From assembly GCF_000026945.1 (NCBI RefSeq), contig NC_012861.1, positions 1,984,001-2,048,000 on the forward strand: DNA of 64,000 nucleotides, written 5' to 3'. Shown piece after piece: positions 27,699 to 39,481 of the stretch (position 1 is its first letter; every line of letters starts with the position of its first letter). The DNA is from Candida dubliniensis CD36. Taxonomy: Eukaryota; Ascomycota; Pichiomycetes; Serinales; Debaryomycetaceae. Under the pieces are notes generated by a model. It did no database searches, was not told the DNA's origin, and worked only from the letters and a program-made list of their open reading frames with translations. A program made the position numbers and the translations under genes.

Positions 27699-30659
27699 TC
27701 AATTTTGAATCGCTTCTAAATCATTTTTAGAAACAAATTCAGGCTCGTTACTTTTTTCAAATGGATTAATTGGTCGCCATGGATTCATTACCATATTATC
27801 ATCTTCAAGACCTGGAATTATAATTTTTGCAGCTTTACCCCCTTCTAACCACCATTTTTGTTTATCAGAACTTGGCGGGGGTAAACTAGCGTCTTTTTCT
27901 TCATTTAATTCTTTATTATCAAATGACTTCACTAAAATATCAAATATACCATTATGATTGTCTTTGTAGCTTTTATATATTTCGTCAGATAGATTCTTTT
28001 TAATCGTGTGGTTTATTATTTTAACTGTAATCTTGAATGTAGCATAAACTGGTCGATGATCAGAAAACGTCAAGTTTTGACAAGAATTGTACAGTAATGG
28101 TTTTATAAGATTCTGTCGTGAAAGATATAATATACGATCTGTCCATGCTGGGATTCTTTGCTTTTCACTTGTATCGTAAACTTTGGTACCTTTATCAAAT
28201 TTATAAGTTGGCGGGAAGTTGATTTCTTGTTCTGAGAAAAATGGGAAACTTTCACCACTTGCCATTTGCTTATTCAATTGATCAAATTCAAAGATTTTGG
28301 CATACAATTTTTGTAAAATCATCGGTTTCACTTGGTCATTAGTCAAATCAATTCTGTAATTGAAATCACCCAACCAAATAACAGCATCATGATTTTGAAT
28401 ATGTCGATTTTTCGAAAACTGAATTCCTTTAATTAATGATTTATAGTTTTGATGTCTCTCCTCAATGTTGCTTAACCCTGCTGCAAGATGAGCTGACACA
28501 AAACAGATAGTAGTATCAGAAAACTTAAAACTCACGGCTATGCCCCCTTTATTTGCTGATACCCCACCAAGGCCGGTTTTTTTGAAAGAGCATTCAACAG
28601 TGGAAACATACTTCACCTGTGATTCCTTCACGAAAAAATACAAGGCAACCCCTCCTAGTTGGCCACTCCACATTACCATATATTTGTTCCGTTTTTGCAA
28701 TACGCTCAAAATCTTTCTTTCCCATTGAGTTTTGTTTCTGAAATCGGTATTCACCATTTGTCCTGCGTTGAGCACCACAATTTCTTGTAGTCCAATAAAA
28801 ATCAAATCATAATCGTTTTCCTCAGGGTATATCCACTTTTCAATATCACCTTCATAAACTGATCCATTTACATTGAATGTCGATGCATAAACTGATAAAT
28901 CTAATTTTGATGTAAAATCCTTGGCACGCTTGTTCAACTCCTTGTTAACATAATTATGGATTGGATTAAACATAGTAACAGGAGATTGGTCTTGCAATCG
29001 ACCCAATAATTTGAGCATAGCAATTTCATTCGGTTTAGACTCAACAACACCCCCAAAATACTTTTTCGTTATATGTGACTTGACAAAGGAAGACTTGATT
29101 GAATTATGTGAGGTATGTAGCTTATCACTTGTTGAGGCAAAATTCAATGTTAATTTAGATATCCATAAATCATTTTCTTCCCATAACTGAGCATGTTTTA
29201 TGTATAGCTCTCGATCCAATTCCAACCCAATGTCTCTAAAAGCCAAATCTATAACTTCTTGACTAATTATCTTACTAAGAAAATTGGCCTTGTTAAGACT
29301 ATCAAAAGAATTGATTCGAAATACCCCCAACTGTTTACCAATAAAAGAATTTGGCTCGCTGTCATAAAATGAAGCACCAAAATCTATTATTGAGTTCGAA
29401 AGTAGCGACACTATATCATATGGATTTTGTCCTGAATAACCAATTTTTTTAATTCTAGAAGATGCAACAGGAATACGGGTATATAACACTTTATACCCGG
29501 TATCAGGAGAATCTTTGTTCTGTAAAAAGTACTTGAGTTGTTCCTCATAGGCAGAGTTTAACACGCCCTTGTAAGATTTATCCGACAATGCATTAAGAAC
29601 ATGAATGTCTCCGTATTGAGATGAAAGCCTATCGAAATGTCGAACAAGTGCTTCTTGCGAAGCTTCAAAAGAACGAGGGAAAGCAATTTGCTTCCCGTTG
29701 GATGCTAGTATAGTTTTCGTTGAAAAATTGTTTTCCAATTCCCAATACATAGGCACATTCCCTCTAACGATAACATAAGACAAACAGAATTTTTTAGTAT
29801 AGATAATTATTTCCGATTCCAAATAATTAGAAACATAGCCATCACCATCACTGCCCCAATCTCCAAAAAGTGGTCCCTCTTTTGCACAACTCTGCTTTGA
29901 TATCAAAGTCATCAAGGCTTCATTCCCACCAACAGTAGTGTTGACAGTTTTAGCATAGCCTCTCACGACAATAATGAGAAGCCCCGATTTGTCTATAATC
30001 TTTTGTTCAGCAGAAGACATTCTCTTCCTAGTTTCTATCAACTCCTCGGTCATGAATCCGTTCCACATAAACGACTTGAAATAAGAAGAATCTGCTATCA
30101 ATTTATAATCACTGCTGACAAATCCACGTTCTTGAAGATTCGAAGTCATATCAAACTGCTTAGAATAATAAAATGCACCACTCGACAATAATCGTTGCAC
30201 AGATGCTGCAGGATATCGCAATCGCTCCCGTTCTTGGTGGCTCATACTTTCATATTCTTTATCGAGTAAATAATCGTACTCGTCATTGTTAATGCAATAA
30301 AATTCTGTATCAGTGATTTTATAAATTCTGTCGGTAACCGTTGCAGATGCTGTCCACTCGTCTCGAGTTATAAAGCCAATAAATGTTTTCCCCTTGACAT
30401 TTAGTAGTCCCAATAACCCTAGTAATCCACCATATTTTGGAGTGATGTCTCTATACAAGCTCAAATCTAGATATTCTTTTAAAACAAACTCGACTAAAAC
30501 TTTTGTATCTTTGTTTTGATCTTTGTCTTTGCTGTGTCCACTCACTAAACCCTTTAGGCCATAATGTTTATATGTCGGCGAAGGATGTCGAATGATCAAT
30601 GCATGAGTATTTGTAGTAATAACAAACGTTCTAGGCTTTTCTATCAAATATAGTCTCAT
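27699..30659 (-). CDS. INP51: Synaptojanin-like PI(4,5)P2 5-phosphatase Inp51
   Basis: The 986-residue protein has an N-terminal Sac domain (about 1-480) followed by an inositol polyphosphate 5-phosphatase domain (about 570-890). The phosphatase motifs are FVSAHLAAG, WLGDFNYRID, PAWTDRILY and SDHRPVYATF. I see no CX5R(T/S) catalytic signature in the Sac part, as in S. cerevisiae Inp51, so only the 5-phosphatase is probably active. The C-terminal RPINPFEKS contains an NPF motif, the known docking site for EH-domain proteins Irs4/Tax4. It controls PI(4,5)P2 at the plasma membrane, with effects on endocytosis and the cell wall. It converges on the 27105 gene with a 9-bp gap. Confidence 0.93.
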   Translation of the reverse strand: MRLYLIEKPRTFVITTNTHALIIRHPSPTYKHYGLKGLVSGHSKDKDQNKDTKVLVEFVLKEYLDLSLYRDITPKYGGLLGLLGLLNVKGKTFIGFITRDEWTASATVTDRIYKITDTEFYCINNDEYDYLLDKEYESMSHQERERLRYPAASVQRLLSSGAFYYSKQFDMTSNLQERGFVSSDYKLIADSSYFKSFMWNGFMTEELIETRKRMSSAEQKIIDKSGLLIIVVRGYAKTVNTTVGGNEALMTLISKQSCAKEGPLFGDWGSDGDGYVSNYLESEIIIYTKKFCLSYVIVRGNVPMYWELENNFSTKTILASNGKQIAFPRSFEASQEALVRHFDRLSSQYGDIHVLNALSDKSYKGVLNSAYEEQLKYFLQNKDSPDTGYKVLYTRIPVASSRIKKIGYSGQNPYDIVSLLSNSIIDFGASFYDSEPNSFIGKQLGVFRINSFDSLNKANFLSKIISQEVIDLAFRDIGLELDRELYIKHAQLWEENDLWISKLTLNFASTSDKLHTSHNSIKSSFVKSHITKKYFGGVVESKPNEIAMLKLLGRLQDQSPVTMFNPIHNYVNKELNKRAKDFTSKLDLSVYASTFNVNGSVYEGDIEKWIYPEENDYDLIFIGLQEIVVLNAGQMVNTDFRNKTQWERKILSVLQKRNKYMVMWSGQLGGVALYFFVKESQVKYVSTVECSFKKTGLGGVSANKGGIAVSFKFSDTTICFVSAHLAAGLSNIEERHQNYKSLIKGIQFSKNRHIQNHDAVIWLGDFNYRIDLTNDQVKPMILQKLYAKIFEFDQLNKQMASGESFPFFSEQEINFPPTYKFDKGTKVYDTSEKQRIPAWTDRILYLSRQNLIKPLLYNSCQNLTFSDHRPVYATFKITVKIINHTIKKNLSDEIYKSYKDNHNGIFDILVKSFDNKELNEEKDASLPPPSSDKQKWWLEGGKAAKIIIPGLEDDNMVMNPWRPINPFEKSNEPEFVSKNDLEAIQN

Positions 30660-30953
30660 TGCTTAAGAAATGTAGTAATATTGATTGTGAAATCACCGCC
30701 GAATAAAGGTTTGCATAATTTCGCCAAAAAAAAAAAGTAACTAAAAAAAGACAAACACAACAACAAGGGAAAAAAAAAAAGAAAAGAAAACGACATTACG
30801 TAACAATCACATAGAGAATATTCAAGATTAATGGTACAAAGTTGGTCAACTATATAGTTTTAAACGACAGCAACTGCCTCCAAATTATTATTTAATACTA
30901 CAATTACTATACACACATCATCTGGGGCAATAAGATATTACTACCCATACCGT
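30660..30953. other. Intergenic, INP51 promoter
   Basis: Poly-A tracts near 30725 and 30770. It lies upstream of INP51 and downstream of IRC22, both on the minus strand. No gene is seen. Confidence 0.5.
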
Positions 30954-31667
30954 TTAGTTAACCTTCTTGGTTTTCTTTTGTTTTAAATGAGATTCTGGAA
31001 TCCAATTAGTATCATATCCAGTAGCAGCAGAAGTACTTGCACTGGCAACTGGACTTGAAGCTTTAGTAGATGTCTTTTTAGCTTTAACTGGGGCAACACT
31101 TTTGAAATATTGTTTACCCCAAATTTCATAACCAACATATAATAACCCAGCAAAAGTAACTAACAATACCAATTCCAAAAAGATCAATCTTGGATCGAAA
31201 AATGAAACTGCAGCATCAACAATAGTAGCCAATTGACCACGACATGGAATCACTTTAATTAAACTATCTTGAGCAATGAAAACATGAGGGATCAATTCAT
31301 AATTAGCCGGGATTAAATCAACATTAATCTTTTGATCAAATTTAATTGCTTCACCAGGTGGAACAGCAATTGGACCAACTTTCCCTGTAGTCAAATTCGT
31401 AACAATTTCATTATTGATGGGGTTTTTGAATTGTCCAGTAACACCCACAACGGTGATTTCGGTTTCTTCATTATTATTGACAACGTATTGAAGAGTGACA
31501 GTGTCTCCATTTTCCCAATTGGCGACGTCGTTTTGAGATAATTCTGGAGTTTCTTTAATGACATAATCAATAAGAATATCGACGGTTTGTTTAGAACCAG
31601 TAGTTTCGTAACCAGCTACAGTGGCAATTGTAGCTGCAAATACAGTAAAGATAGTAGATAATTTCAT
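30954..31667 (-). CDS. IRC22: ER membrane TRAP-alpha-like protein Irc22
   Basis: The 237-residue protein has a signal peptide ([19 protein letters not shown]) and a lumenal beta-rich domain of about 140 residues. One membrane segment follows (about 165-187, [20 protein letters not shown]), then a basic, serine/alanine-rich cytosolic tail ending in KKTKKVN. The lumenal domain pattern ([35 protein letters not shown]) matches the fungal Irc22 / translocon-associated protein alpha family. A role near the Sec61 translocon is inferred from the metazoan homologue. Length agrees with the family. Confidence 0.88.
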   Translation of the reverse strand: MKLSTIFTVFAATIATVAGYETTGSKQTVDILIDYVIKETPELSQNDVANWENGDTVTLQYVVNNNEETEITVVGVTGQFKNPINNEIVTNLTTGKVGPIAVPPGEAIKFDQKINVDLIPANYELIPHVFIAQDSLIKVIPCRGQLATIVDAAVSFFDPRLIFLELVLLVTFAGLLYVGYEIWGKQYFKSVAPVKAKKTSTKASSPVASASTSAATGYDTNWIPESHLKQKKTKKVN

Positions 31668-34600
31668 TGTGGTGTTTGGTTGTGGTTATGGTTGTTGGGG
31701 AGATTGAAAAAATAGGGACACCGTAGCCAAAATTTTGAGAAAATGTAAATTAGTTGAGAAAATAATCCCTTGAGACATTCTTGAGTTTTCAAAAAGTCGT
31801 CGGTTACTTTTTTTTATTTTGCGCTCTCAACTAGCATTTTGTGTAATTGTGGATGCACCTTTTCAAGTTTAAATTACACAAAACAAACTTTTGGTGAGAG
31901 TGTGATATTTTATGCCGTATGCAAGAATTCTTATTCCTTTTTGGGTAATTTTCTTTAGTAAATGTTCCAAATCCATATTACTGCAAAATGTCATTTTAAC
32001 AAATATAAAAGTAGCCTAATCCACCCAAATAATTTTTATTTTTTTTATATATTTTACGTTTCTTTATTAATAGTCAACAATTTCCTACCTAACATTCAAT
32101 CAACATATACTATTAACAATCTACATTGTTTTCTACATAATTCATTAATTCATCATATCTTTTTCAATTTCATTAATCTTCCCTTTATTATCAATTGACA
32201 GGAACTATATAAAGATTTGTATTACAATTTAAAAAAATTAAAAATAATTAAAAAAAAAAAAAATAATTAAAAAAAAATTGTATAAGGTATTTAAAATCTT
32301 CCTGATTGATTATCAAACCATCTTCTAATTAGCCCCCCCCCCCAAAGTTACTAAGAATTATTCATATTGTATGTTTTTATCCATAATTCACCATTTATTC
32401 ATTCATTATATCACCATATATGTACAGTGTTTTCATCATTCTAATTAGTTATGACGGTGGCTATATGAGACAAGGTGTGCTAAATACAAACCATCAAGCT
32501 TTATAACTGATTCTAGGGGCCATCTATAATTCTACTGATTGGGTGTATTATTCAATTTGGCATTGAGTCAAGCTATTTGTCTTTTTTCACATCTACTAAT
32601 TGGTTAAATTATTAGAGTGATCATTTTTTCCGTGTTTCTAACTACAATTCCAGATTATTGATTACAGCTTGTCAAAGACTAAAATTGCAGTACAATTGCA
32701 TGTCCAACCATTAGAAATTAAAAAATATCTTAAAGGCCATGGTACTGAATTGAACCATTCAATTGTCCGAAGTAATTAGTTGTGCGACAAGTTGACCCTT
32801 CTTCAATTCGGGTATGTCATTTTGGTTATAAATTAAAAGACATGATATAATGCAAATAAATAACTGATTGCCAGTATGGAATATGGCGGCCATTTTCCGG
32901 ATCATCCAGTTATACTGTGATGATAAATTCCTTTATTCGGCATATATTCATGTGGTTGTTTTGGTAATGCTATAATTATCACTAGGTATATTTTCACTTT
33001 TTGGCTATAAAAATATTTCGTTGTTGACTTCGTCCAGGTATACTGTGATGCTGCAATAATTTATCTTTGCTTATTTTATTAAAACAAAAATGAGGATTTT
33101 TGCTTTGTTCAATGATATCTAGCTTCTTTGAGGTAAATTTCAATAAGTCACAATTTTAATGCAGTCTACCAAAATGATACTGCTCTCATTTCAGTGCTAC
33201 CAACTGCTTATTTTAACCGCCGAGTCCTTATTCCTGTTCTGTTTCAAAATTGGTTTCTGCTGATTTATGTTTATCATTTTTCAACAATTCGGGTATTGTT
33301 ACTTTTATTATTTGTATCAAAAGGTCTACTTTAGTATATTATCATAATGAAGTTATCTATTTTAAAAAAGAATAAGAAAAATAAAACAATAAAAAAAATA
33401 AAAAAAAAATAAAAGAATAAAAAAAAAATAAAAGAATAAAAAAGAAAAGAATAAAAGAAATAAATGAGAAGAATGTTATCAGAAGGAATTGGTCATATGC
33501 TGGATTTAATCTGCTATTCTTCTAGGTTTAAATTAATCTAACAACATATTTAATATGTTTAATGAGTTTCAAGTTCCGTACGGTTTACTGTTGCTGTTCA
33601 AATATGGGTGTGGCGCTGCTGAAGGGATTAACTGCCATTGATTTGGTTAAATTATACTAAGGGTTCTTATTTTCAAACTAATAAATCATAGGTTCATTAT
33701 TATTGCCAACTATGGGCAGGTTGTCATGGTGGTGGCAGGGGATGGGAATGATTGGCTGTTGTAAACCTTTAACTAAGGAGGTGCTGCGGAATTTATAAAG
33801 AGACAGCGATGGTTAAATATGGTAAATTGTTGTGCGTTGTCAGGTATTCCAGGATACTTCGAATAAGAGGCTACCGAAGGTGTAGAGGTGTTCAATGTGA
33901 TTAAGTTGTTGAGCCAACTTAACAAAAAAATATGGGAATGGTAGTTTTTTGGTGACTCTTGAGTGAAGTCAGGTTGCCAGAATATGAATGAGTCTCTAGT
34001 GGTCAAGAGTAGAGGGTTAACAGCTCACGTTAACTATGGACAGTTAATGGGAAACGAGAGGTGCTGTTGCCAATAAAGCGCGAAGGGGTATTTTCACCAT
34101 TTATAGGTTGTGGAATGCTATTTCTGTTGCTGGTGGTTAAGAAATATTAGAAATCGGTCTCTATTAATCATATCCATGTGGTTCAAAACAGTTGTTACAA
34201 CCCAGAACTGATGGTATTTCTATTAGCTTTTACGCAATGGTAGGTGGTTGAACTGCGGGTGTATTGGGTATACAGAAAAAAAGTAGTGGGGTATTAATCT
34301 TTATTATGGTCATGTTGACGCTACCATGTGTTCTGCATTTGTCAGATTGGATCTTTTTATTTAATCTGCGAATGAAAAGCTGCAGGAAACTTGATATAGT
34401 AGGTACAATTGGAGGATTATGATTATACCTGCTAGCTAGTTAGTATAAATTAGTATCAACTTGGTTCATATTTCAGAATTTCTGGTGTATTGTTGTGCTG
34501 TATCAATGGCCAAAGACCGTGTTTACTGGGATACTGTTCGTACTAATACGGCTTTAGTTCACATTAACGGTGTGATCAAGTTTAGACTAATCTTTATTTA

Positions 34601-34907
34601 TAGTAGATTTCTGTTTCTTTTGAGGGTAAATACTTTATCAAGTAATTGTATAGGCAAATTGAATACCGCGAATTATAAGAGTTGTTTTTGTAGTAATTAA
34701 AACAATACATTTGCTTTGGACATGTCATTGGAGGGTTTCAACACTTAATGAAACCTTATTTATACCCGTTGTATTCAATTTCATTGTTTGAATTATTCCC
34801 CAGATGTATTATGAAAACAGTACGCGTCTTTTTTTTGATATTTATTTAGTATTCTGAACTGTTTATTATTCTGTATACTTGGCACCCACCATTTCATCAA
34901 CGAAACT
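31668..34907. other. Gene-poor region upstream of the MULE transposase
   Basis: About 3.2 kb. It has an A-rich block at 32229-32281, a C-run at 32333, an A/AAAT-rich block at 33356-33470, and an 18-bp motif with one mismatch repeated at 32905-32922 and 33033-33050. Minus-strand frames at 33773-34006 lack an ATG. I see no terminal inverted repeat partner for sequence beyond the transposase. Decayed transposon DNA is likely but not demonstrated. Confidence 0.4.
33356..33470. repeat. A-rich low-complexity block
   Basis: About 115 bp of degenerate AAAAT/AAAAG units, more A-rich than its surroundings and strongly strand-biased. Confidence 0.8.
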
Positions 34908-37900
34908 ATGTCAGAATCTACACCAGAAGTCAATACTATAAATGGCAATGGCCAAGATCAAGATATAAACATCACTACAGGTACAAACATAAAAGAATCA
35001 AAAACAAAACCTTCGAAGGATTCAGAAAATAAGTTATTAAACGAAAGGATGACTAAATTGAAGGACCTTATGGTTCAAAGTTATAAAATCCTGGATATTC
35101 CTATTAATACTGGCGATGTTTCCACTATATTGGAGCTTCCAGATTACATTAAGGAAAACAAAGAAAATGCTAAATTACTGGCCATGAAAGCCAGTTGTGA
35201 TCCAAATTTTCGATTTCCAGTCTCTGATAAATTTGATCCCATTATCAAATCGTTTTTGCAATCAAGTGAAATTACACTGGTACTTCAAGATGCACATCAT
35301 AGTTTTATTTTATTATTGCTTTATCCTGAAATAGATGATTTATTTTGCAAAAAAGTATTCAGCCAAAAGTACTTGGACACTAATTTCAACTTCGAAGAAT
35401 TCTTAAAACTTTTCGGTAGTACCAATACAACTGGGGAATCATCCAATAATGCCGAAAATACCCAAAACTTGGGCGTGGAAGATTACACTGAACTGTCGAG
35501 TTCTAATGCAACTAATGACTCATTGTGTGTTTCTGAACAAATTCCTCCATTATCAGTGCAGTTACATGATTCAAATATTCCAGCACATGTCCGGTTAATG
35601 AAGTTCATTTTCAGCGATTCACTTCCTGATGATTTGAGAGCAGGAAAAGTCACAAAAGAATTAACATATGAAGAGTTTGCTCAATTCATCAAAACTACTG
35701 AAAAGTATTACAATTGGATGACACCAGTTAAGCAGTATCATAAATTCCTCTTCAAGTGTGATAGATCTGGAACAAATGGCTCTTGTACTGAAACAAAGAA
35801 AATTGGATGTGAAGCTAATATCAAGATTAAATTTATTGATGAGAAATATTTAGAAATGGAATGGTCTCCTCGTCACAACCATTCCTTTTTTGATAAAAAG
35901 TCAACGGTTTCAGATAGCATACGAAAGGCTGCAAGAAATTGGTTAGATTTTCAGATTATTATTAAGAAAGAGTGGTCACAAGTCCAAAACCTTTTGCCTA
36001 GATTGCGGTTCTACACAAATATAAAAGTGTTAGACCAAAATCTAAAGATGGATTACTCTTTCTTTATTAATAGAAAACGAGCCATTGAAAAACAAAAATA
36101 TCAATTATCTAGCAGCCTACATCCGCTGCTACAACAGTGGGAAACAAATTTGTGCCAAAAAGGATTTGCAAACTACACCACCCGTGATGGGTGGTGGAGT
36201 TTTGCATTCCTGTTGGAGGACCAACTAAAAAAATTACTTGACTTCGGTCAAGTGATTTTTTTGGATAGCACCCACAAGGTTGCTAAAGGTTTTAAAATGA
36301 ATAATAAGCAAGAAAATGTGTTCTTGTACACAATTATAGTATTACATCAAGATACAAAACAGGGGACTCCAGTGGCTTTTCTTTTGACAAATTCGGAAAG
36401 AGCAGATCCATTAGAAACTTTCTTGAGAGACTTACGTGGAACTGGAAAATTTAATCCACAAATCTGTTGTATTGACTGTTCTGCAACTGAAACACTGGTG
36501 ATAAAAAAGGTTTTTGCTGATAAAAAGGATTTAAAAATTCAATATTGTTTTTTTCATTTAAACAGAGCTATACAGAAAAGAGTCGAGAGTCATATAACCA
36601 TAGATAAATATGTCTCAAACAATGAGTTATTAGTAAAAAAGGGATTATTAAGTACTGAATCTAGAGATAATATTAACTGTCAAGTTACAGAAGAATGTGA
36701 AGCAACTGATACTTTGTTAGAACAAGAAATTTCCAAACTTATTGAAGAACTCCAAAATAATGGAGAGTTTGCAGAAGATGAAAATGATTTGGATCTCCCC
36801 TTAGAGTCATTTATAAGGGATAGCCAGTTTATCAATTTGGTAGAGAATCAAGAAACTACACATGCAATAAATCCAGATTTGCAAAATTTTTCCTTCTTGG
36901 ACTCCACTACTGTAGAGTATTTGAATAATCCTCCAAAGGATCATTCGGATATTCTAAAAATCCGAAGATTAGCTATAGAAAAATTTCATGAAATAATGAA
37001 TTCAAGTACAAAAACAGATTCTTTAAATAAAATTGAAATCTACAAAAAAGCTTTCAATAAGTATCCATATTGGATAGCCTATTTTAATTATTGGCTTTCT
37101 AGGAAGGATTGTTGGCTTAGATCCTATTCTTCTTATCATGACAGCACTCATTTAACCAACAATTACATAGAAAGTTATCATAGAGTTTTCAAGGAAAAAT
37201 TTTTAAAGGGATCTTCTAAGTTGAGAGTTGATACTGTGATAGGCATTCTAAGTGAAGCTGTTGTCAGTTATTATGTCCACAAAGAAGCTACTGCATTTGC
37301 TGATTTTACAAATGGTAAGGAGAATTCAGCCAGAACAAAGCATAAAGAAAAGGTGGATAAAATCAGTGAACAAACAATTGTTGATATGGTATCTGTTATA
37401 AATGATAGTTCTTACAAAGTAATCGACAATGATAAAGAATTTAATGTTACATTAAAAAGGCAGTGCTATCATTGTGACTGTGATTCATACGGCCCGATCA
37501 ATTACTGCGAACATATTTATATAGTAAGACGGTTTGAATCATTTAATGCTGACAGAAGGATCAAGAAAAGAAGATTCCAAGAAGTTAGCAAAGCCCCAAC
37601 TGAAGCAAATACCTATATTCGCTATTTGTTACAAAATTCAAATAGTGAAAACATTCTTGAAACTACAACGGATGTAGGGCCTGTATTGATAGGGCCATTA
37701 TCAGGAGAATGCAGGTATATTGAGGCACAGTCACATTTAGATGACAGAAATTGGAGTTTACCAATGGGAAAAGTTTCACCCAACCTATCTGTCAATGAAG
37801 AAGCCGATGGAAATATAAATGATGATTATGGTGATGAAGATGATGGCTCGTTTGATTTTTTTAGTGAAGAAAATAATGCAGACATGCAAACTGCGTGGAA

Positions 37901-38087
37901 TACTTTTTTGAAAGCTTACAATAACAATAAGTCCAAGTTGAATAATGATGAAAAACTAGAAGTGACTAAAAAAGTTTGTAATGCTTTATATGATGAGGCA
38001 AATAGATTGAATGGAAACTCATCTAATAAGCAAGTTAGGCATAGATATGCTGCTAAAGGAAAGAAAAAACGGAAAACATCAAAATGA
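34908..38087 (+). CDS. MULE-type transposase with FAR1-like zinc finger and SWIM domain
   Basis: An intact 1059-residue ORF. Residues about 280-330 are a FAR1/WRKY-GCM1 zinc finger (FKCDRSGTNGSC ... GCEANIK ... RHNHSFF). The MULE catalytic core follows: first Asp in VIFLDSTHK (residue 453), second Asp in CCIDCSATE (523), the CxxH signature QYCFFHLNRA shortly after, and NNYIESYHRVFK as the probable Glu block (about 755). A SWIM finger (CHCDCDSYGPINYCEHIY) lies near 853-872, then an acidic segment and a basic tail KGKKKRKTSK. Transposase or a domesticated DNA-binding regulator are both possible. At least six codons are CTG. No terminal inverted repeats were found, which favours decay of the ends or domestication. 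Confidence 0.88.
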   Translation: MSESTPEVNTINGNGQDQDINITTGTNIKESKTKPSKDSENKLLNERMTKLKDLMVQSYKILDIPINTGDVSTILELPDYIKENKENAKLLAMKASCDPNFRFPVSDKFDPIIKSFLQSSEITLVLQDAHHSFILLLLYPEIDDLFCKKVFSQKYLDTNFNFEEFLKLFGSTNTTGESSNNAENTQNLGVEDYTELSSSNATNDSLCVSEQIPPLSVQLHDSNIPAHVRLMKFIFSDSLPDDLRAGKVTKELTYEEFAQFIKTTEKYYNWMTPVKQYHKFLFKCDRSGTNGSCTETKKIGCEANIKIKFIDEKYLEMEWSPRHNHSFFDKKSTVSDSIRKAARNWLDFQIIIKKEWSQVQNLLPRLRFYTNIKVLDQNLKMDYSFFINRKRAIEKQKYQLSSSLHPLLQQWETNLCQKGFANYTTRDGWWSFAFLLEDQLKKLLDFGQVIFLDSTHKVAKGFKMNNKQENVFLYTIIVLHQDTKQGTPVAFLLTNSERADPLETFLRDLRGTGKFNPQICCIDCSATETLVIKKVFADKKDLKIQYCFFHLNRAIQKRVESHITIDKYVSNNELLVKKGLLSTESRDNINCQVTEECEATDTLLEQEISKLIEELQNNGEFAEDENDLDLPLESFIRDSQFINLVENQETTHAINPDLQNFSFLDSTTVEYLNNPPKDHSDILKIRRLAIEKFHEIMNSSTKTDSLNKIEIYKKAFNKYPYWIAYFNYWLSRKDCWLRSYSSYHDSTHLTNNYIESYHRVFKEKFLKGSSKLRVDTVIGILSEAVVSYYVHKEATAFADFTNGKENSARTKHKEKVDKISEQTIVDMVSVINDSSYKVIDNDKEFNVTLKRQCYHCDCDSYGPINYCEHIYIVRRFESFNADRRIKKRRFQEVSKAPTEANTYIRYLLQNSNSENILETTTDVGPVLIGPLSGECRYIEAQSHLDDRNWSLPMGKVSPNLSVNEEADGNINDDYGDEDDGSFDFFSEENNADMQTAWNTFLKAYNNNKSKLNNDEKLEVTKKVCNALYDEANRLNGNSSNKQVRHRYAAKGKKKRKTSK

Positions 38088-39481
38088 AAACATCAGTTGT
38101 TCATAAAACTATTATTTATTAGAATTATATCATGAATGTTATATTAGACTATGGTAAATCAATTATTTATAGTAAGTACTCTTTGATCGATTTGATTAAT
38201 TATTGGATAACAAAGTAATACGCAACCAAACATAATCCATTTATCCCTCATGGATTAAAATTCAAATAAAGCCATTCCCAATTTATGATTCAACTTGGAT
38301 AGTTTTTCTACTATACCTTATTGGGACCATTTAGTATTATGCAAACTATTACAAATCAACATTATCAAATGTTTGGCCAAATTGATACTCTTTATGTGCA
38401 ATAATATATTATAAGATTAGGAGCTATTTCTAATTGCATCCCTGTATTTATCATTGAAAATTTGACTTGACTAGTCATGATATGGTGATATTGAGTAAAA
38501 CAGTTAACTACTCATCGAAAACAATTAAATGTCAATGTGTACATTATTGCTCATGCTTCAAGAAATGGCAAAGATGCTTAATCAAATCCAATACAAACAA
38601 TAAAAACTCTTATCTGTATTTAGTATTCAAGTTAATTACCTTGTTCTTCATGAAATTGACACTTTCCAAGCACAGAACATTTAAGTGGAATTCTTATGAG
38701 GAGCAATGTACAACAGAATTCAGTATAAAGACCCGAATAAATATTCATATAAATAAAATCATGACCCACTAAATTCAGATACACCAACAATGTTTTTGAT
38801 TTGGAGGATAACTATAATAGGATTAATGAGATTGAATAAATATGGGTATTGGCGAAATACTGAAGACATTGTTTCCATCTAAATATTTCAATACAACTCA
38901 TGATACCCACTAGTACTTGAAGGCTTCATTATATTCTTCGATAATCATTTGGCATCATCCATTGTCTTAATCTGTTACTGTGATATCAGCTCAACGAAAA
39001 CAAAAATTGTAAAAACAAACACCAGAAACCTTCAAGGGCAGGGTTAATTAACTGCAATCATTTTCATTACTTCAAACGATTTGACGTAAACAAATAGTGA
39101 TACTGATTCACATAGAAGATAAAACATTATCCCGTGAAAAATAAATGATGATTACTTGTATAGAAACAAATTGCCATAGTGTTTGGAAATCATTGATCAA
39201 CACAACTCTAATCGAAAGAAAAAAAAAAAAAACTTCAAACAAATTTTTGACCCAACAAGATTTAGCTATCTAAATATATCATTCCAATTGACACTAAGGT
39301 AATCTTGAGGGTGGATCCAGGATGATTGAAAGGTCTATTGGTTGTTATAAAATATTGTTGGTAGTCATGATAAAGAAAAGTGGTGAGTAAGAAAAAATTT
39401 TTTTTTTTGTGATTTTTTTTTTGTTTTGTACCACCTCAGTATTTCAGTTTTGAGTATCGAACGACCAGTCAGGATTAAAAA

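Noticed and set aside
33773..34006. Minus-strand frame of 77 codons upstream of the transposase
   Set aside because: It begins with TTG, has no recognisable domain and lies in gene-poor DNA.
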